From: Gloeopeniophorella convolvens
Taxonomy: Eukaryota > Basidiomycota > Agaricomycetes > Russulales
Direction: 5' to 3'
Assembly (NCBI GenBank): GCA_022496205.1
Contig: WTXD01000099.1
Coordinates: 1-64,000, forward strand
Length of the DNA: 64,000 nt
Numbering within the stretch: the first letter of the stretch is position 1; each line of letters opens with the position of its first letter. The notes beneath the pieces were generated by a model. That model worked only from the letters and a program-made list of their open reading frames with translations. It did not search any database and was not told the DNA's origin. Positions 1 through 11,865 of this stretch are shown here, piece by piece. The translations under genes and the position numbers were made by a program.

Positions 1-1268
1 ACATCGACCAGGCAACAATTGAGAGCTGAAAGAGGAGGCACCTTAAGCCAGCGAGCCTCTTGTCTCCTAAAGTAGGCCTTAGTAATGGAAGACAGTTGTT
101 CCATTATAAGGTTTGCAGCTGTTCAGCCCTGGCCTTCATAAAACTCAACACGGTACAGCGGTGCCAGTGCTATATGAATTGATGGTACGCACGAGCAGAA
201 GAATGCAAGTGCAATGAAAGAGGCCCATAAGGAAAACATGAAACGAAAATGACTAAAATGACACCGTGAGGCTAGACCGCATACTAACCCCAGCTGCTGC
301 CCTTTAACAGCTCGAGAGTGCCCCTCTCTCACTGGACTTACATGCAACGAAGCCTTGTATGTTTTGGAATACCTTCTGCTTGCCCAATTGTATGGCTCTG
401 GAATGTGGCTCGTCACATTCTCCAATCACCGTGCTTGAGCCAGCTCAGATCCACCTCTGTGGACAAGGTCGCTGTCAGCCACGGATGCGCTTGTTGGAAT
501 CAGACATTCATGTTTCATTCCTGCTATTTGTTTCATGACATGCATGTGCGGACAAACGCATGTGCAGTCTGCTTTTGTTATGTTGACTTTACAATCCGGG
601 CCGGTGGCCTGGGTTTTCAACTTGTACACTTTTTTGGCCTCGGTGTGAGGCCGATGCCTTTGTTTACATTGGACCGATCACTTTGGTACTGTACAGTTGT
701 GATGCCCAGAGGTCAAGCCACTGTTCCCGAGAATTTCCTCCCTCAGCTCTGTGTCTACTAGAGCGCACGAGATTGAGGTGAGCTGTAGTACCAATATTGC
801 TTGTATTCACTTGTACTTACTCGCCTGGACGGCGATTCTAGAGTCTGCTTAGAACTGCCTGCGTGCTTCCAAGAACCCACCCCTACTGGGTTATTTATTT
901 GTACAGCACTCGGGCGAGTGCACGTAGGTGTGCTGGGTGAGTTCTATGCACCATGGGCATTTGGCAACACAACCCACATTACAGCATGCTTGCCTCAGGT
1001 TGATGGTTAATACTGTATACCTTTATCATAATATAGCTACGGCTAAAGCCAATTTATGTCAACCTTCACGGGCCTTATTGCTCCCGGCTGCTCTGAGCTG
1101 CCCGCCATAGATCTTCCCCTTCAAGACACTAGCCTTGAGCAGCTACCCATTGTCACTGATCTCATAGCCTTAGAGGGTGAGATAGGTGCTAGAGTGCAAG
1201 TTGTGTTCCGCCCCAAGCAGGCCGACTTCTCAGATCCTTTCCCGATGCCCCTGCCAATACCCACTTCC
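1..1268. other. Left flank of the large transposon, no confident gene
   Basis: I see no recognisable protein family here. An open frame from 1056 runs into the transposon end at 1271. If the transposon is removed together with one copy of a GC dinucleotide, this frame continues in phase into the open frame that ends at 12010 on the right flank. The flanks may therefore be one unrecognised ORF or older repeat into which the element inserted. The remainder, including an open frame at 318-761, shows no codon or domain signal I trust. Confidence 0.4.
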
Positions 1269-1280
1269 GCATCAGCAAAT
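1268..1280 (+). repeat. Left terminal inverted repeat
   Basis: CGCATCAGCAAAT matches the reverse complement of 11866-11878. The likely element start is 1271 (ATCAG), leaving GC as a 2-bp duplication. A start at 1269 (CATCAG) with a CG duplication cannot be excluded. Confidence 0.6.
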
Positions 1281-1320
1281 CCTCCCGACAATGATCGAGC
1301 TGAGCGGTCCGGTCAGCGCT

Positions 1321-1560
1321 AATCGGCCCTGATCAGGGACGATCCGAGCGGGAGGGAGCTGATCAGCCGCTGGTAGCAGGATGGTCGGGCTCGCGTCGCG
1401 TCGCGTCGAGCTCGTTCGTTATGATTGAGCACCCCTACGGCTGTTCGTGCATGATCAGGACACGATCCTCGCTGTTCGTGTCTGATCAGGGCACGATCCC
1501 CGCTGTTCGTCCATGATCACCACCCGTCCGTGCTGACCATGTCTGATCATAAAACGCCAA
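1321..1560. repeat. Left subterminal TGATCA array
   Basis: At least six TGATCA palindromes occur in about 240 bases (near 1330, 1360, 1451, 1483, 1513 and 1542), together with related CGATCC/GATCGAG variants and repeated CTGTTCGTG words. The matching right array lies at 11545-11860. Clustered short palindromes near both ends are typical of transposase-binding subterminal repeats in CACTA-like elements. The binding role is inferred. Confidence 0.6.
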
Positions 1561-2140
1561 CTCGCTCACCACTCGCCATCCCTTCCAAATTGAGCCGCGT
1601 CGACGAACAGCAGTTGCGATCGCAGCTAGTATGGGTTCACACACTCGCATTAGGCAATCTAAATATACTATGACTACGGGCGTGGCGTTCAACGCGAGGC
1701 ACAAGTCCAGAGTGAAGGTGACCAACCAGGGTCACGTACGAGAAGGGCTACATGCGCGAGGCACCAGAGAGAGCAGAATAATGTAGAATAGATACCACGA
1801 ACCGAGGCCGAACGTGAATTGATAGTCGAGATGAAAAAGAGACGAGGGTCAATGTTGCACGAGCACAGAATCGGCGTCGCTGCAGACCCAACCAGACCCG
1901 AGAGTATGCAAAGCTATTCCACGCCTGAGGGATGCCACGCCTTCATGGTGTCACGATTCGATGCATGGTCGACGAAGTGCATTTGCATGGTGCATTCCTT
2001 GTTGAGACTATCAGATGCGTCCATCGTTGCTGGCAAAGCAGTTAGGGTAGGCGTCGGTGAGTAGTCGGAACCAGTCCCCTCGAGCGTAGCTGTGACAAGA
2101 TTTTTTGTAGTGATCTAGCTCCTGTCGTTGCGGGGGGTGG

Positions 2141-5100
2141 TCAGAGCGGGGCAAACCCTTCATCCTCTAGGATCTCATTGTCCCATCTCCTATCACCATC
2201 AAATGCCAGGGCGAGCCTGTCCTCGTTGTCTGGCCCGTGCACAGGTGGGTCAGGCTCCTCGTCAGACGCGTCCGCATCCAGTGGGTCAGGAGCAAACTCG
2301 TCAATCACATCATCCGCAATGTGCGGGGCCTCCGCAAATAGCGCTGCGATGACTGCATCATCCTCTTCATGGTCTCGGTCCACAGCGCAGCGGTCCTTCT
2401 CCAACTTCTCGTCAAGGAAACGAGTGCCGAGGTGGCCAACACCCCTACCGCAGAACCGCATCAGCATGTCATGATCCACGAACCTGATGACATATTAGCG
2501 CGTGTGCTCAGCTATGGGATGTGTCTCACTCACTGATTAACATAGTAATCATAATCCTTGTCGCTGTCACGGCCTGAGCCGGCGCAAGCGGAGCTGGCGA
2601 GGACTGAGACGAGCGAGGTTCGATAAGTCGGTCTCGATGTGAGCCGGTCCTCGAAGGTGCACGCGAGTGTGCACGAGATCCTGGGTAAGACGTGATGTCT
2701 GAAGCTTGGAGGCAATCGGCCTCCGATACGTCGAGTTCAAAAGCTGAAGACCTCGCGATGCTTGGGCGAACAAGTCCCTCACACGGATTCCCTGGTAACC
2801 TCGTCGATTGACAAAGGAGAACAGGCTTAAGGCCTTAGAGTACAACTGCTACGCCTTAAGTACTACAAGGATAACGGTTTACATAATGTCCTAGTATCGA
2901 GTCATACCGAGTCAGAACGGACTCAAGGTGGGTCTCCTAGGTAGAAGTACAGTAGGGGTCCAATAGCATAAGGGGCGCGTCAAGAGAAATGGAGGAATCG
3001 TATGACGAGTGAAAGATAAGCGTCCCCGAGTCGTGGAGTCGGACCAGAACTTGTATCGTACAGTCACGATAAGGAAGAAAAAGAAAATGTATAGTACAGT
3101 TCGTGACAGTCGCCATCTTCCGGCCTGCGAACGAACGAGGGTGGTAATAGTTGATCTGTGGTGCCATGATCGAATCGTTGAATGAGATGGATGCCGCGAA
3201 TGACTTGCATGGGGTCCAAAAATCCAAATGCACCCGGGTCGCTGGAAGGAATGAATGAGATCGCGTGGAGTCGTTTTCTTGCCCAACCTCCACGGACCGA
3301 TGTGTCGATGCCAAACCAACGCACCCAAAGCACATCCATGCGCTCGGATGTCTCTGGTGCAGGGGTATTCGCGGGGCAATGCAAAACGTTAACGTGGAAG
3401 ATGCGCTGCACACGCGCGTACCAATACGGGTGGGAATCGTCGTCGTCCTCACAGGACAGGACCATCACGTCCGGGCGTGATGAGCTGATAGTGTCTTGCT
3501 CACATCGCAAGTCATAGGTTGTATAGTTGATGCGGAGCGTCTTGCGGTGATACATTTTGTCGTCAAGGATGATAACTTCGGCGCGATCTTGATCACTGTA
3601 TTGCTGTTCGTCGCCATCGTACTCTTCTCCACGCAGGCGCGTGAGTAGATGGTCTTTGAGTCTCGGGAGGAAGTCCTACATGAGAAAAGGCAATCAGCTG
3701 AACATGTTACTTCCTTAGCGATGGTGCATACGTACATTGGTCGCGGGATCGCCAGGGTGCTCAGACAGCCAGGAGGTAATGTGGTCCCAGTCCTTGGCAG
3801 ACTGAGCCACATCGTAGTGGACAGCAGGATCAGCAGGTGCTTCGTCGGTGCGGCGCTGCTCGGCAGGCTGAGGGCCGTCGCTCTCGAGCGACTGAGGCAT
3901 CCGCGTTGTCTCCACATGGGCCTCCATGCGCTGTGCGACACGGCGCACCATGCGCTCACGACTCTCGGCAGCAGCCAGCTGCGCCGTGAAATTGTTCTTG
4001 TTAGTTCGCGCAAAGCGCCGCTTGATGACACGGTGCTGTAACTCTCCCTGAGTTGAAAGACGGGTAAGCATCAATTATTGCTACTAGCTAGCAAGTGGTG
4101 TGGCGTACACTCTGTGTTGTGGTATTGTCTGTTGTTCCGATCCACTGGATCCATTCCGGGTAGTCGCCGAGCGCGTGGAACTTGTATGTGGTGAGGTTAA
4201 TTTTCTTGAAACCGGGCGTGGGGTCCACAGTTTGGGTGCCCGGGACGTTGGAATGTTGAGCGCAAGCAGTCTTGCGACGACCGCGTGCCGAGGCCTCCCC
4301 ACTGAGTTCCTTGGTTTTGTACTTGGAGCATACCTCGCGGATAAATAGGCAAACGGAGTCGCCGACCATTGTCGTGGAGTCACGAAAGTGCTCCATAGTC
4401 TGGCTCGTCTGTAGGCGCAGCTTGGCAAGGCCATGCCAGGTTGCCAAGTCGAATAGGAGTTGGCGAACGATGTTGTTTTCCCGCATGCTCGGGAACAGGC
4501 CTTCGAATGCCGGAATTGCACACTGCCGACCCGAGCGGATCATCGTTGGCATGCGAGCCCGAATTCTACTGGAGCATTGGAAAGGCGCACCTGTAAGAGA
4601 TCTTCATAGTCTCGTGCAGCTAGTCTCTTCATGCCGGCGGCGTTGGCAGTAAATTTGCGGATCGTATCACGGCCAAAGGGGAGGATCTGGCGATATCGTT
4701 CGTTGAGGGTGTGGATTGGGTTCCCTTCAAGCGCGGCGAGTAATCGAATGAGGTGGGCAAAGATACCCTTCCATACCCCCAGTTCGAACTCATGGAGGAG
4801 GTTGGGCGCGAATATGTGGTGGTAATCGAAACCGTGTTGCGAAAGTTTCTCCGAGAGAGCATTCTACAATGAAGAGAAATCAGGTGAGGGCCGGGGCAGA
4901 GCCAATTCGATGAACGCACGCGTGTGGGAATTGCCCCTGTGCATCCAAGGAGCTCTTGGAGGGCCTTGGCTGTCAATGGAGCACCCTGATCAAATATGAG
5001 TTTTCGGCCCAACTCCACTCGATGGCGCCGAGGGTGATCATCAATGCGGCGATGGGCTTCAGCACGCTGTGCACGCATGTCACGTTTGGTGCCCATACGG

Positions 5101-6998
5101 AGCACCTGGTCTCGTTTGATGTGACATCGTGGGCAGAGCGAGTCCCCATTACATTTCATGGCGCATAGGAGCGTCCTATCCACACAGAATGAGTTAGAAG
5201 CGTGCAGATCGAGTATGAGTTAGGCTCACTTTTCTGGGTAATCTGCGAGCCACAGGAAGATGCGGAGGAAGATGCGTCGCCAAACATTGTCACCGCAGTA
5301 CAGCAAGATGCCATGAACGTAGGCTTCGAGGAATTCCTCGTCGATGAGGAGAGCAACGATAGCTTGCGCGAGTTCACGTTTGCAATGGGTCAACGTCTCA
5401 CGGGACGCAGTTTTGCCATTGTACACCTTACGATAAAAGTCTTGAAAGGTGTCGGGGAGCTGGGTGGATAAGAGAGTTGAGGTCGTGCATGAGCCATGTG
5501 AACACAAGAACGCACGTACTTTGGGCATGTATGCAACATGGTGACATGCGTGCGCGGTAGGCTTCGCGCGTGTGTATTTGGACTGGTTGGCGAGCTCCAT
5601 GTAGACGGGCCATGACTCCTCGTCGCTGAAGTTGGTGAGGTGCGTGGCGTTTGAGTAAAAATTGAGGCCACAGGCGACATATTCGGTGCCTGGCGGATCA
5701 GTCGCAACCTTGTGGGCCTGCACCTCCTCGTGGGCCTTGCGCATAGCCTGCGAACTGTAGATTTCACCGAAAACCTCGCGAGGAGCACGACCGTCGCCTG
5801 GGTCCCAGAATTGATGAAACGGAACATGGTTTAGGGTGCGCACGGTGTTGCCTTCGTAGATTGACCTGACAACGTCAACAATCTTGCGGAAATAGACTCC
5901 CTTGACAGAAAACCGCGGCGTGTTGCTTTCGGGAGCCTTGACACCATCAGCAGGGACTGGGAACTCAGCTGCAGCTGTGTGCCACCCATCCTCGGCCAAG
6001 AAGACTTTGGGCCGAGCGATGTGGTCCTTGAGCAGGGCAGTCTTGCGGTCATACACAAAGTTGTCCAGGTCGGCAGGGTCCAAGTCCACCCCCAGAGAGC
6101 CGAGGAGGCGCGCATGCCTCTGGGTTTCCCGCGCAGACTTCACATGAGAGCCGCTGTGATGGCTCACCATTGTAGCGGCGGCGGCGGGGTTGCTGAATGG
6201 ATAATAATATGGGAAATTGGCCTCATTCAAGACTTTTGGGGGGCCTTGGTGCAGCAGCTCCTCGGGGGAGTCGGGTGGAGCGTCAGCACTTCCGACGAAC
6301 GTGGGGCATTGTATAGTGTGCGCGAGGAGATGTCTTGCTCAGGAATGACGAGGGGCTGCTGTGGGTACATGCGGAATAGGCCAAAGTCGTCTATGGCTGT
6401 TGAAACAGAGGTGCGGGGTGCCTCTGGGACCTGTTCCTCGTGCAGATCTTCGTCAATTGGCGCCGGGGAGGAAGGGGCAGGAGGTGGGATGTTCCTGGGG
6501 TCAGCGCGAGGAGCCACGGTGGGGATGTGGGCAAGAGGTGTTCGCGCATTTGGTAGGAAGTCATCGAAACGGGCAGGGAAGCGTGGTGTGCGCCCAGAAC
6601 GAGTAGTCGGGGGCGGTGGTGTAGGTTCAGCCTCGGGCTCCGGCTCCGGCATGGCCTCAGGCTCAGGCTCAGGCTCAGGCTCGGGAGGAGATGGAATGTT
6701 GTCGTCGTCGTAGACTACCTATATGCGTGGGCAAGGCAAAGCAGTGAGCAATAGAGATTGGAGCATGGACACTAGTACGCACCTGGCTCCCTGAGCTCCC
6801 CTCAACGAATTCGGGCATAGATAGCCCACCCTCGTGCATGTGCGCTATGCCAGTGCCCTCGAGACATTGCCGCTTTCTCGCGAGGGTGACCGCATCAATG
6901 GCACCCTTGGCCACGCAGGACCGTCTGTGGTTGCGCAGGCCTTGCGTGGTACCAAAAGCCTTGGGGCACCACTCGCATGAGAGATTCTTGATGGCCAT
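2141..6998 (-). pseudogene. Plavaka-type transposase, interrupted by a solo LTR and a frameshift
   Basis: The multi-exon gene starts at ATG 6998 with a C2HC-type zinc finger (CEWCPKAFG...NHRRSC). An acidic E/P-repeat linker follows (about 6650-6710). The Plavaka core comes next, with conserved blocks FHQFWDPGDGRAPREVFGEI, EESWPVYMELANQSKYTRAK, HDFELGVWK-like segments near 4760-4820, and the C-terminal DPMQVIRGIHLI...RRPEDGD. Two breaks are visible. The frame changes at a C/G run near 6302-6305, as if one base were lost between YNAP and TFVGSADAPP. A solo LTR at 2565-3108 splits the last large exon exactly between RPEDGD and KDYDYYVNQ. A 50-base intron (2484-2533) then leads to the final exon (FVDHDMLMRFCGRGVGHL), ending at 2141. 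The family normally provides transposition; this copy is non-functional. Confidence 0.85.
2565..3108 (-). mobile_element. Solo LTR (Gypsy-like family A) inside the transposase exon
   Basis: This 544-bp unit runs TGTCACGAAC...GGCCGTGACA on the minus strand, with 7-base inverted termini TGTCACG/CGTGACA. It is flanked by a perfect 5-bp target duplication GTCGC (2560-2564 and 3109-3113). Deleting the LTR and one duplication joins the transposase reading frame. A sister copy in the other orientation lies at 9478-10045 and a degraded one at 12456-12849. The LTR length and terminal TGTCACG fit basidiomycete Ty3/Gypsy LTRs; no internal region is present. Confidence 0.92.
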
Positions 6999-7299
6999 AA
7001 TCAGGAGTGTTGCAAGGATGAGCCAAAGAGTCCTCATTGCCACGCGTGAGTGATGCGCGCACTTGACAGAACCTTGGGCTGCAGTGTGTGGATGCACCAG
7101 CAAGAGTTTGACTTAGACAAAAATTGATGAGGGCTCAGTGCCGTGGGGCCGAGGTGTTCCACGCAGAAGTTCTTCCAGATCCGGAGGAGGCTCGACCCCA
7201 CCGATTTCGTGTGGGATGACCCCATGGAATTCATAATGTCCCTTGAGGAGTGGGCGTGCGTCAGTATCCCATTTGGTTTTTCTGTCCTCACCCACCATC
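6999..7299. promoter_or_regulatory. Shared divergent promoter between transposase and DUF6698 genes
   Basis: The two genes of the transposon start 302 bases apart on opposite strands (ATG 6998 minus, ATG 7300 plus). The interval must hold both promoters. I do not see a clear TATA box. Open frames here (e.g. 7034-7291) have no family signal. Confidence 0.5.
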
Positions 7300-7737
7300 A
7301 TGCCCCAGAATGCCTATCTACCAAACCTGGCCCCAACGCCGCTGCCTCTGCGGTCACAGGGATCCGGATCTGAAGACACACGCAACACTGTTAGGGTGCC
7401 AAACGCTCTCAAACGGGCACGTACCTCATCAGAAAAACCTTCGAAAAAAAAAAAGCGCAAAACCGGGGGCACTGCAGCCAACATAGAGGCTGCGAATGTT
7501 CCATTCGATGAGAACCATAGGTGAGTGTACATGTACACTCATGAGCGCACGTGCAATGTTCAGACAACTTCCAGCTTTGTCGCCGAGTGCCGCCTCAAGG
7601 GCACGTGGATCACCCTCGCCATCATGTTCGGCCTCGATATCTCCGACATTTTCAGCAAGGGCATGCAACGCGAAGTCAACCTCCAACTCGGTCAACCCGC
7701 CAGTGCAGGTGTGGCTGAGCCGGAGTTCCATGGCATC

Positions 7738-8441
7738 TGTGGCGGGAGCTCCAACTCCGCACAACACCAGTACGGTCAAAAGGAAGGTTGTTGAGACAAC
7801 CGGCAAGGCGTTCACGCAGAGCTGAAGTCTTGCGCCAACCAGCAACACAGGAGCGATCGCTAACTTGGCTACCTTTATGCAAGGCAGCAGCGACTGAGTC
7901 AAACTGTAGAAGAAGCTGGTCCTCAAGATTAGAACTGTAGTCTACTACAGAGAGGCTGTTGGCACTCTTACCTGGTCCTCAAGAGGAAAGTCTGAGGACC
8001 TAAGTGCGCAACTACATGGGTTTATATACTACTAGAGGAGCGCTTACTAAGCGACTCCGCAGCTGCTGACTGAGCGACTTGGTGCTGACTGATGCACCTT
8101 ACTCACGCTCACTAAGCCAGTTTCCCACACTACGTCATGCTCACTCAGCGATGACATCATGCGCAGCACAATCTAGACTACTGACGTCACTATGACGTCA
8201 CAACCCAAAGTCCATGGCCTCTAGGCCCTTCCAGCCCATTCTAACCCTAGTATCCCACGGGACGAGTCATAAGGCGAGTCACGTGCCGTCATGTGCAGCT
8301 TACGTAAGCCTGCACCTAACGCAAAGGAAATAATTCCCGTGGAATATGTACTTTTAGCACTTCTTCGATTACTCAGCTAGCAGTGAAGGCTCAAGCCTGC
8401 TAGGTGGTCCAGGAATCCTTCGAAAAGATGTGTCCGTGACA
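7738..8441. mobile_element. Solo LTR (family B) inside the DUF6698 gene
   Basis: The 704-bp insertion begins TGTGGCGGGAG and ends TGTCCGTGACA, flanked by a perfect 5-bp duplication GCATC (7733-7737 and 8442-8446). Excision with one GCATC restores the frame PEFHGI-NAAILRRR. The TG...CA termini and the 5-bp duplication identify an LTR. It differs in sequence from the 544-bp family but shares the CCGTGACA ending. A TATA-like tttatatact lies near 8021. Confidence 0.82.
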
Positions 8442-9477
8442 GCATCAATGCAGCCATCCTCAGACGCAGGTACGTCGCTCGCGCGCATATAGTCCTCCTC
8501 CACTCCATAAAGTACCGCATATATTCACTAATAACCCACTCCTAGGTACCATGAACAGCAAGAGCTCTATTATCAAGCCTACGATGATATACTTGCTTTC
8601 ATCCCAGAGCTCCGAAAATACTTACCCATCCAGGATGACACGAAGGCCGCTGAGTACCAACTTTTACTCAAAGAGGTAAGAGCACCTACATTTGCGGCAC
8701 CATGGCATGGTAACTTCACATTCACCAGATCCAGAGAGGGTGTGGTGACGGGCGCACCAATGCCGTTCGACGCGTCAAGCTCAAGGCGCTTGAGTATCTC
8801 AAGAACGCTGGACCAGTCCCCTATGCAGATGCTAACATTGACACCATCCCGAGCCGCAAGGGCTTGCGAGGCTTCAATCACCCAAGCACCGGACGTTTGC
8901 TCTGTCCCGGGTGGCGCGTGACCAAGTGGGATCAGAATGCAGCTCGGTGAGTGCATATACCCCCATCTATGCACACGACACTCCCTCACTCACCAGTCAA
9001 CCCCAAGTATCATCCACACCATCGCATCAGGCGACTTCTCACTCAACGGTGCCAACTTCCCTCTCCTATGCTTTGAAGGCTACCGGGTGAACGAAGATGA
9101 CCCTGAGGATGGTCTCTTTCGTAGTCCCTACCTTGTCACGGTCAGTCAATAGTACTTGTTTGAGCTTGCAGGTGCACCTACTGATCCATCACCAGTGCCT
9201 TATCGATCTACTATTTGGGCCTACATCTGTCGATGTTAAAGCGTCCACGCTACTGCCCAAATTCAAGAAACGCAGTGAAGCCACTGGAAACAAGTTTAAA
9301 TGCGCTAGGATCACGCCTCCGATGGTTGGCTTTACTGCCCTTATGGTAAGTCTCCTGCTACAGTCATGCATGGACTAACAAATCCTGTCATTAGGCACGA
9401 TTTGTGCTCTCTTCCGAAGAGACCTGGTCTGGCATTGAAGGCAGATTCAACTACTACGAGTTCTACAACAGTATCGT

Positions 9478-10045
9478 TGTCACGAACTGTAGGATACATT
9501 TTCTTTTTCTTCCTTATCGTGACTTTTCTTTTTCTTCCTTGTCGTGACTGTACGATACGAGCTCCGTTCCGACTCCATGACTCGGGAACACTTATCTTTC
9601 ACTCGTCATACGATTCCTTCATTCTTCTTGACGCGCCCCTTATACCATTGGATCCTTATTGTACTTCTACCTAGGAGACCCACCTTGAGTCCATTCTGAC
9701 TCGGTCTGACTCGATACTAGGACATTATGTAAACCATTGTCTGTGTAGTACTTAAGGCGTAGTAACTGTACTCTAAGGCCTTAAGCCTGTTCTCCTTTGT
9801 CAATCGACGAGGTTACCAGGGAATCCGCGTGAGGGACTTGTTCGCCCAAGCATCGCGAGGTCTTCAGCTTTAAACTCGACGTACCGGAGGCCGATTGCCT
9901 CCAAGCTTCAGACATCACGTCTTACCCAGGATCTCGTGCACATTCACGTGCGCCCTCGAGGACCGGCTCACATCGAGACCGACTTATCGAACCTCGCACG
10001 TCTCAGCCCTCACCAGCTCTGCTCGTGCCGGCTCAGGCCGTGACA
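9478..10045 (+). mobile_element. Solo LTR (Gypsy-like family A) inside the DUF6698 gene
   Basis: This 568-bp LTR (TGTCACGAAC...GGCCGTGACA) has a perfect 5-bp duplication ATCGT (9473-9477 and 10046-10050). It is the same family as 2565-3108 in opposite orientation. The 24-base length difference equals an internal tandem duplication of a CTTTTTCTTCCTT-containing unit near 9500-9550. Removing the LTR joins YNSIV to NMLSAKDD in frame. Confidence 0.92.
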
Positions 10046-11544
10046 ATCGTCAACATGCTATCAGCCAAGGATGATCCATGGGCCCATGATACGATGGAGT
10101 GGTGGAACAAGTACGCCGCTTGATCACCTACTACACCCCTGATCGACTAACGCTATTGCTATGCAGACAGGTTTTCGGGAGTGAAACCGGCCGCATCATC
10201 GATGGCGCCCCCTCACAAGAGGACAATAAGGACCCACGATGGGCTGAAATGCTCGCGCGTCGTGCCATGCGTTCCATCACGGCCTCGGAGATCCATGGTA
10301 CGTTCAAACCTTTTTATATATCTGATCTAACTTTAGGTCTCTGCTTTCGAACAGAGTCTGGGCGCGAGCGCCACATCTCCAGCAGCAGTGCGTCGACATC
10401 AGGCACGGGTACCACATGGCACTCTGGCGAAACGGTGGACTCACCACCTTCCGCATGGGATGAACAAGAGCATGACAACACCTGGGACGTCCCGTCACCG
10501 CCGTTGCCCACTATGATTGACCCGGCACTGCAAGCCACCTCAGCACAGCCGACCTCAATGCCTATGCCAGTGCCAACGTCAGCGCTCACACCCATGCCAA
10601 CTCCCACACCTGCAGCGACACTCACACAGATCTTAGCACCGACGCCCACCCCAGCACCCATCCTCCCTGGTGCTGACCTTGCACCCGTCTTCTCATTTGC
10701 TCCTGCGACTCCGGCCACTGCAGCCTTGCCCATGCCCACTGCCACCCGGTTCGTCCCTCCGGCCTCATCCGTTCCTGTGCCGCCTTTCGCACCCGCAAGC
10801 ACAACCACATCCGCACCACCTGGTGCATTTGCTCCAGGACAACTCGCAGTTGAACAGGTTGCGCCGCCTGCACCCACACCAGCTCTCGCGCCCACGCCCA
10901 CTCTCATGGCCCCAAGTGCCCCTGGATCTGTGCCATCCCTTGTGCCCATGCCAATTCATGGAACCTTGTCTAATGCTACGACTCTCGCCTCTGCACCCGC
11001 TTTTGTGCCGACACCTGCTCTCGTGTCCTCTGCTACTACTTCTCTTGTTGCTGCTTCTGCTCTCAGTGCTACTCCTCAGCTCGCTCTGTCAACTGCTTCT
11101 GCCCCTGCCTTTGCTTTCTATTCTCCCTTGTCTCAGGCTACTGCTCTCGCCGTCCCCGCACCGCCTATCACCGCCCCTCCACCCGCCTACCAGCAACCCC
11201 CCGGAGGCCCACATGGCAACCCCTTCCCGCCGCCTCCTGCGCTTGCCAACACCATGCCATCTGAGGCTGCCATCACAAAGAAAACCAAGAAACGCACTCC
11301 GGGACGTGCTGCGGTGGCCGCGCGCCCTGTAGCTCCCCCACGGCTGACTCAATCTCAAGCAGCAGGTGCCCCGAGCGCAGACGCGCAGCCTTCTTGACAT
11401 GCTTCAGTGTGTGAATAGGACTTGTTTGCGATGCGTGCTCGGTCCGGTACCGTGCAATAGCACGCATAAATAAATTGTTATCAGATTTGTATCAACGGGC
11501 TGCAGAAAAGCCCAATAAATGATTTTGCTGGCAATGGTCAGTGT

Positions 11545-11860
11545 GCGAGGAGTGTGATCAGCACATGAGTATTGTGATCAGTCCATTGACATTATGATCA
11601 GTGCACGAACGGTATGATTGTGGGTGATCAGCAAGGTCAATGCCTGATCAGAGGCTGCCCTTTATGATCATGGTCTATCAGTGCAGTCGTACTGGAGCAG
11701 ATTGAGCGTGGACAGTCAGTTTGGCCACTCGCTGATCAGTGAGGGCGGTCAATGATCATAATTCTCAGGGTGGATCAGGGAGCCCGTGGCTGATCGACGC
11801 CCCCGCGAAATGATCAGGCTGATCGGGCTGATCGCTCCTGATCATCCCCGATCATATTCC
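11545..11860. repeat. Right subterminal TGATCA array
   Basis: About ten TGATCA/TGATCG words occur in roughly 310 bases, spaced irregularly (first near 11557, last near 11839). They mirror the array at 1321-1560 on the other side of the two genes. This supports 1271-11875 as one element with subterminal protein-binding repeats. Confidence 0.65.
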
Positions 11861-11865
11861 CGCCA

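Larger units (their letters stand above)
7300..11397 (+). pseudogene. DUF6698 protein gene, interrupted by two solo LTRs
   Basis: Exon 1 starts at 7300 and encodes a basic, nuclear-localisation-like stretch (PSKKKKRK). An intron at 7521-7574 leads into FVAECRLKGTWITLAIMFG. The frame continues over the LTR at 7738-8441 (PEFHGI then NAAILRRRYHEQQE). The DUF6698 core follows: LAFIPELRKYLP, RGFNHPSTGRLLCP, LLCFEGY, DPEDGLFRSPYLV, VGFTALMARFVLSSEETW, FNYYEFYNSIV. A second LTR (9478-10045) interrupts before NMLSAKDDPWAHDTMEWWNK. The tail (10380-11390) is low-complexity Pro/Thr/Ala sequence ending in KKTKKRTPGR. DUF6698 has no known function; it is widespread and multicopy in Agaricomycetes. Its place inside shared transposon ends suggests an accessory transposition protein, which is my inference. 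With both insertions the copy is not expected to be functional. Confidence 0.75.

Noticed and set aside
318..761. 147-codon plus-strand open frame
   Set aside because: Cys/His/Phe-rich with no domain, no codon bias and an overlapping antisense frame; probably chance.
10314..10949. 211-codon Gly/Ala/Val-rich minus frame
   Set aside because: It is the mirror of the Pro/Thr/Ala repeat tail of the DUF6698 protein; low-complexity shadow.
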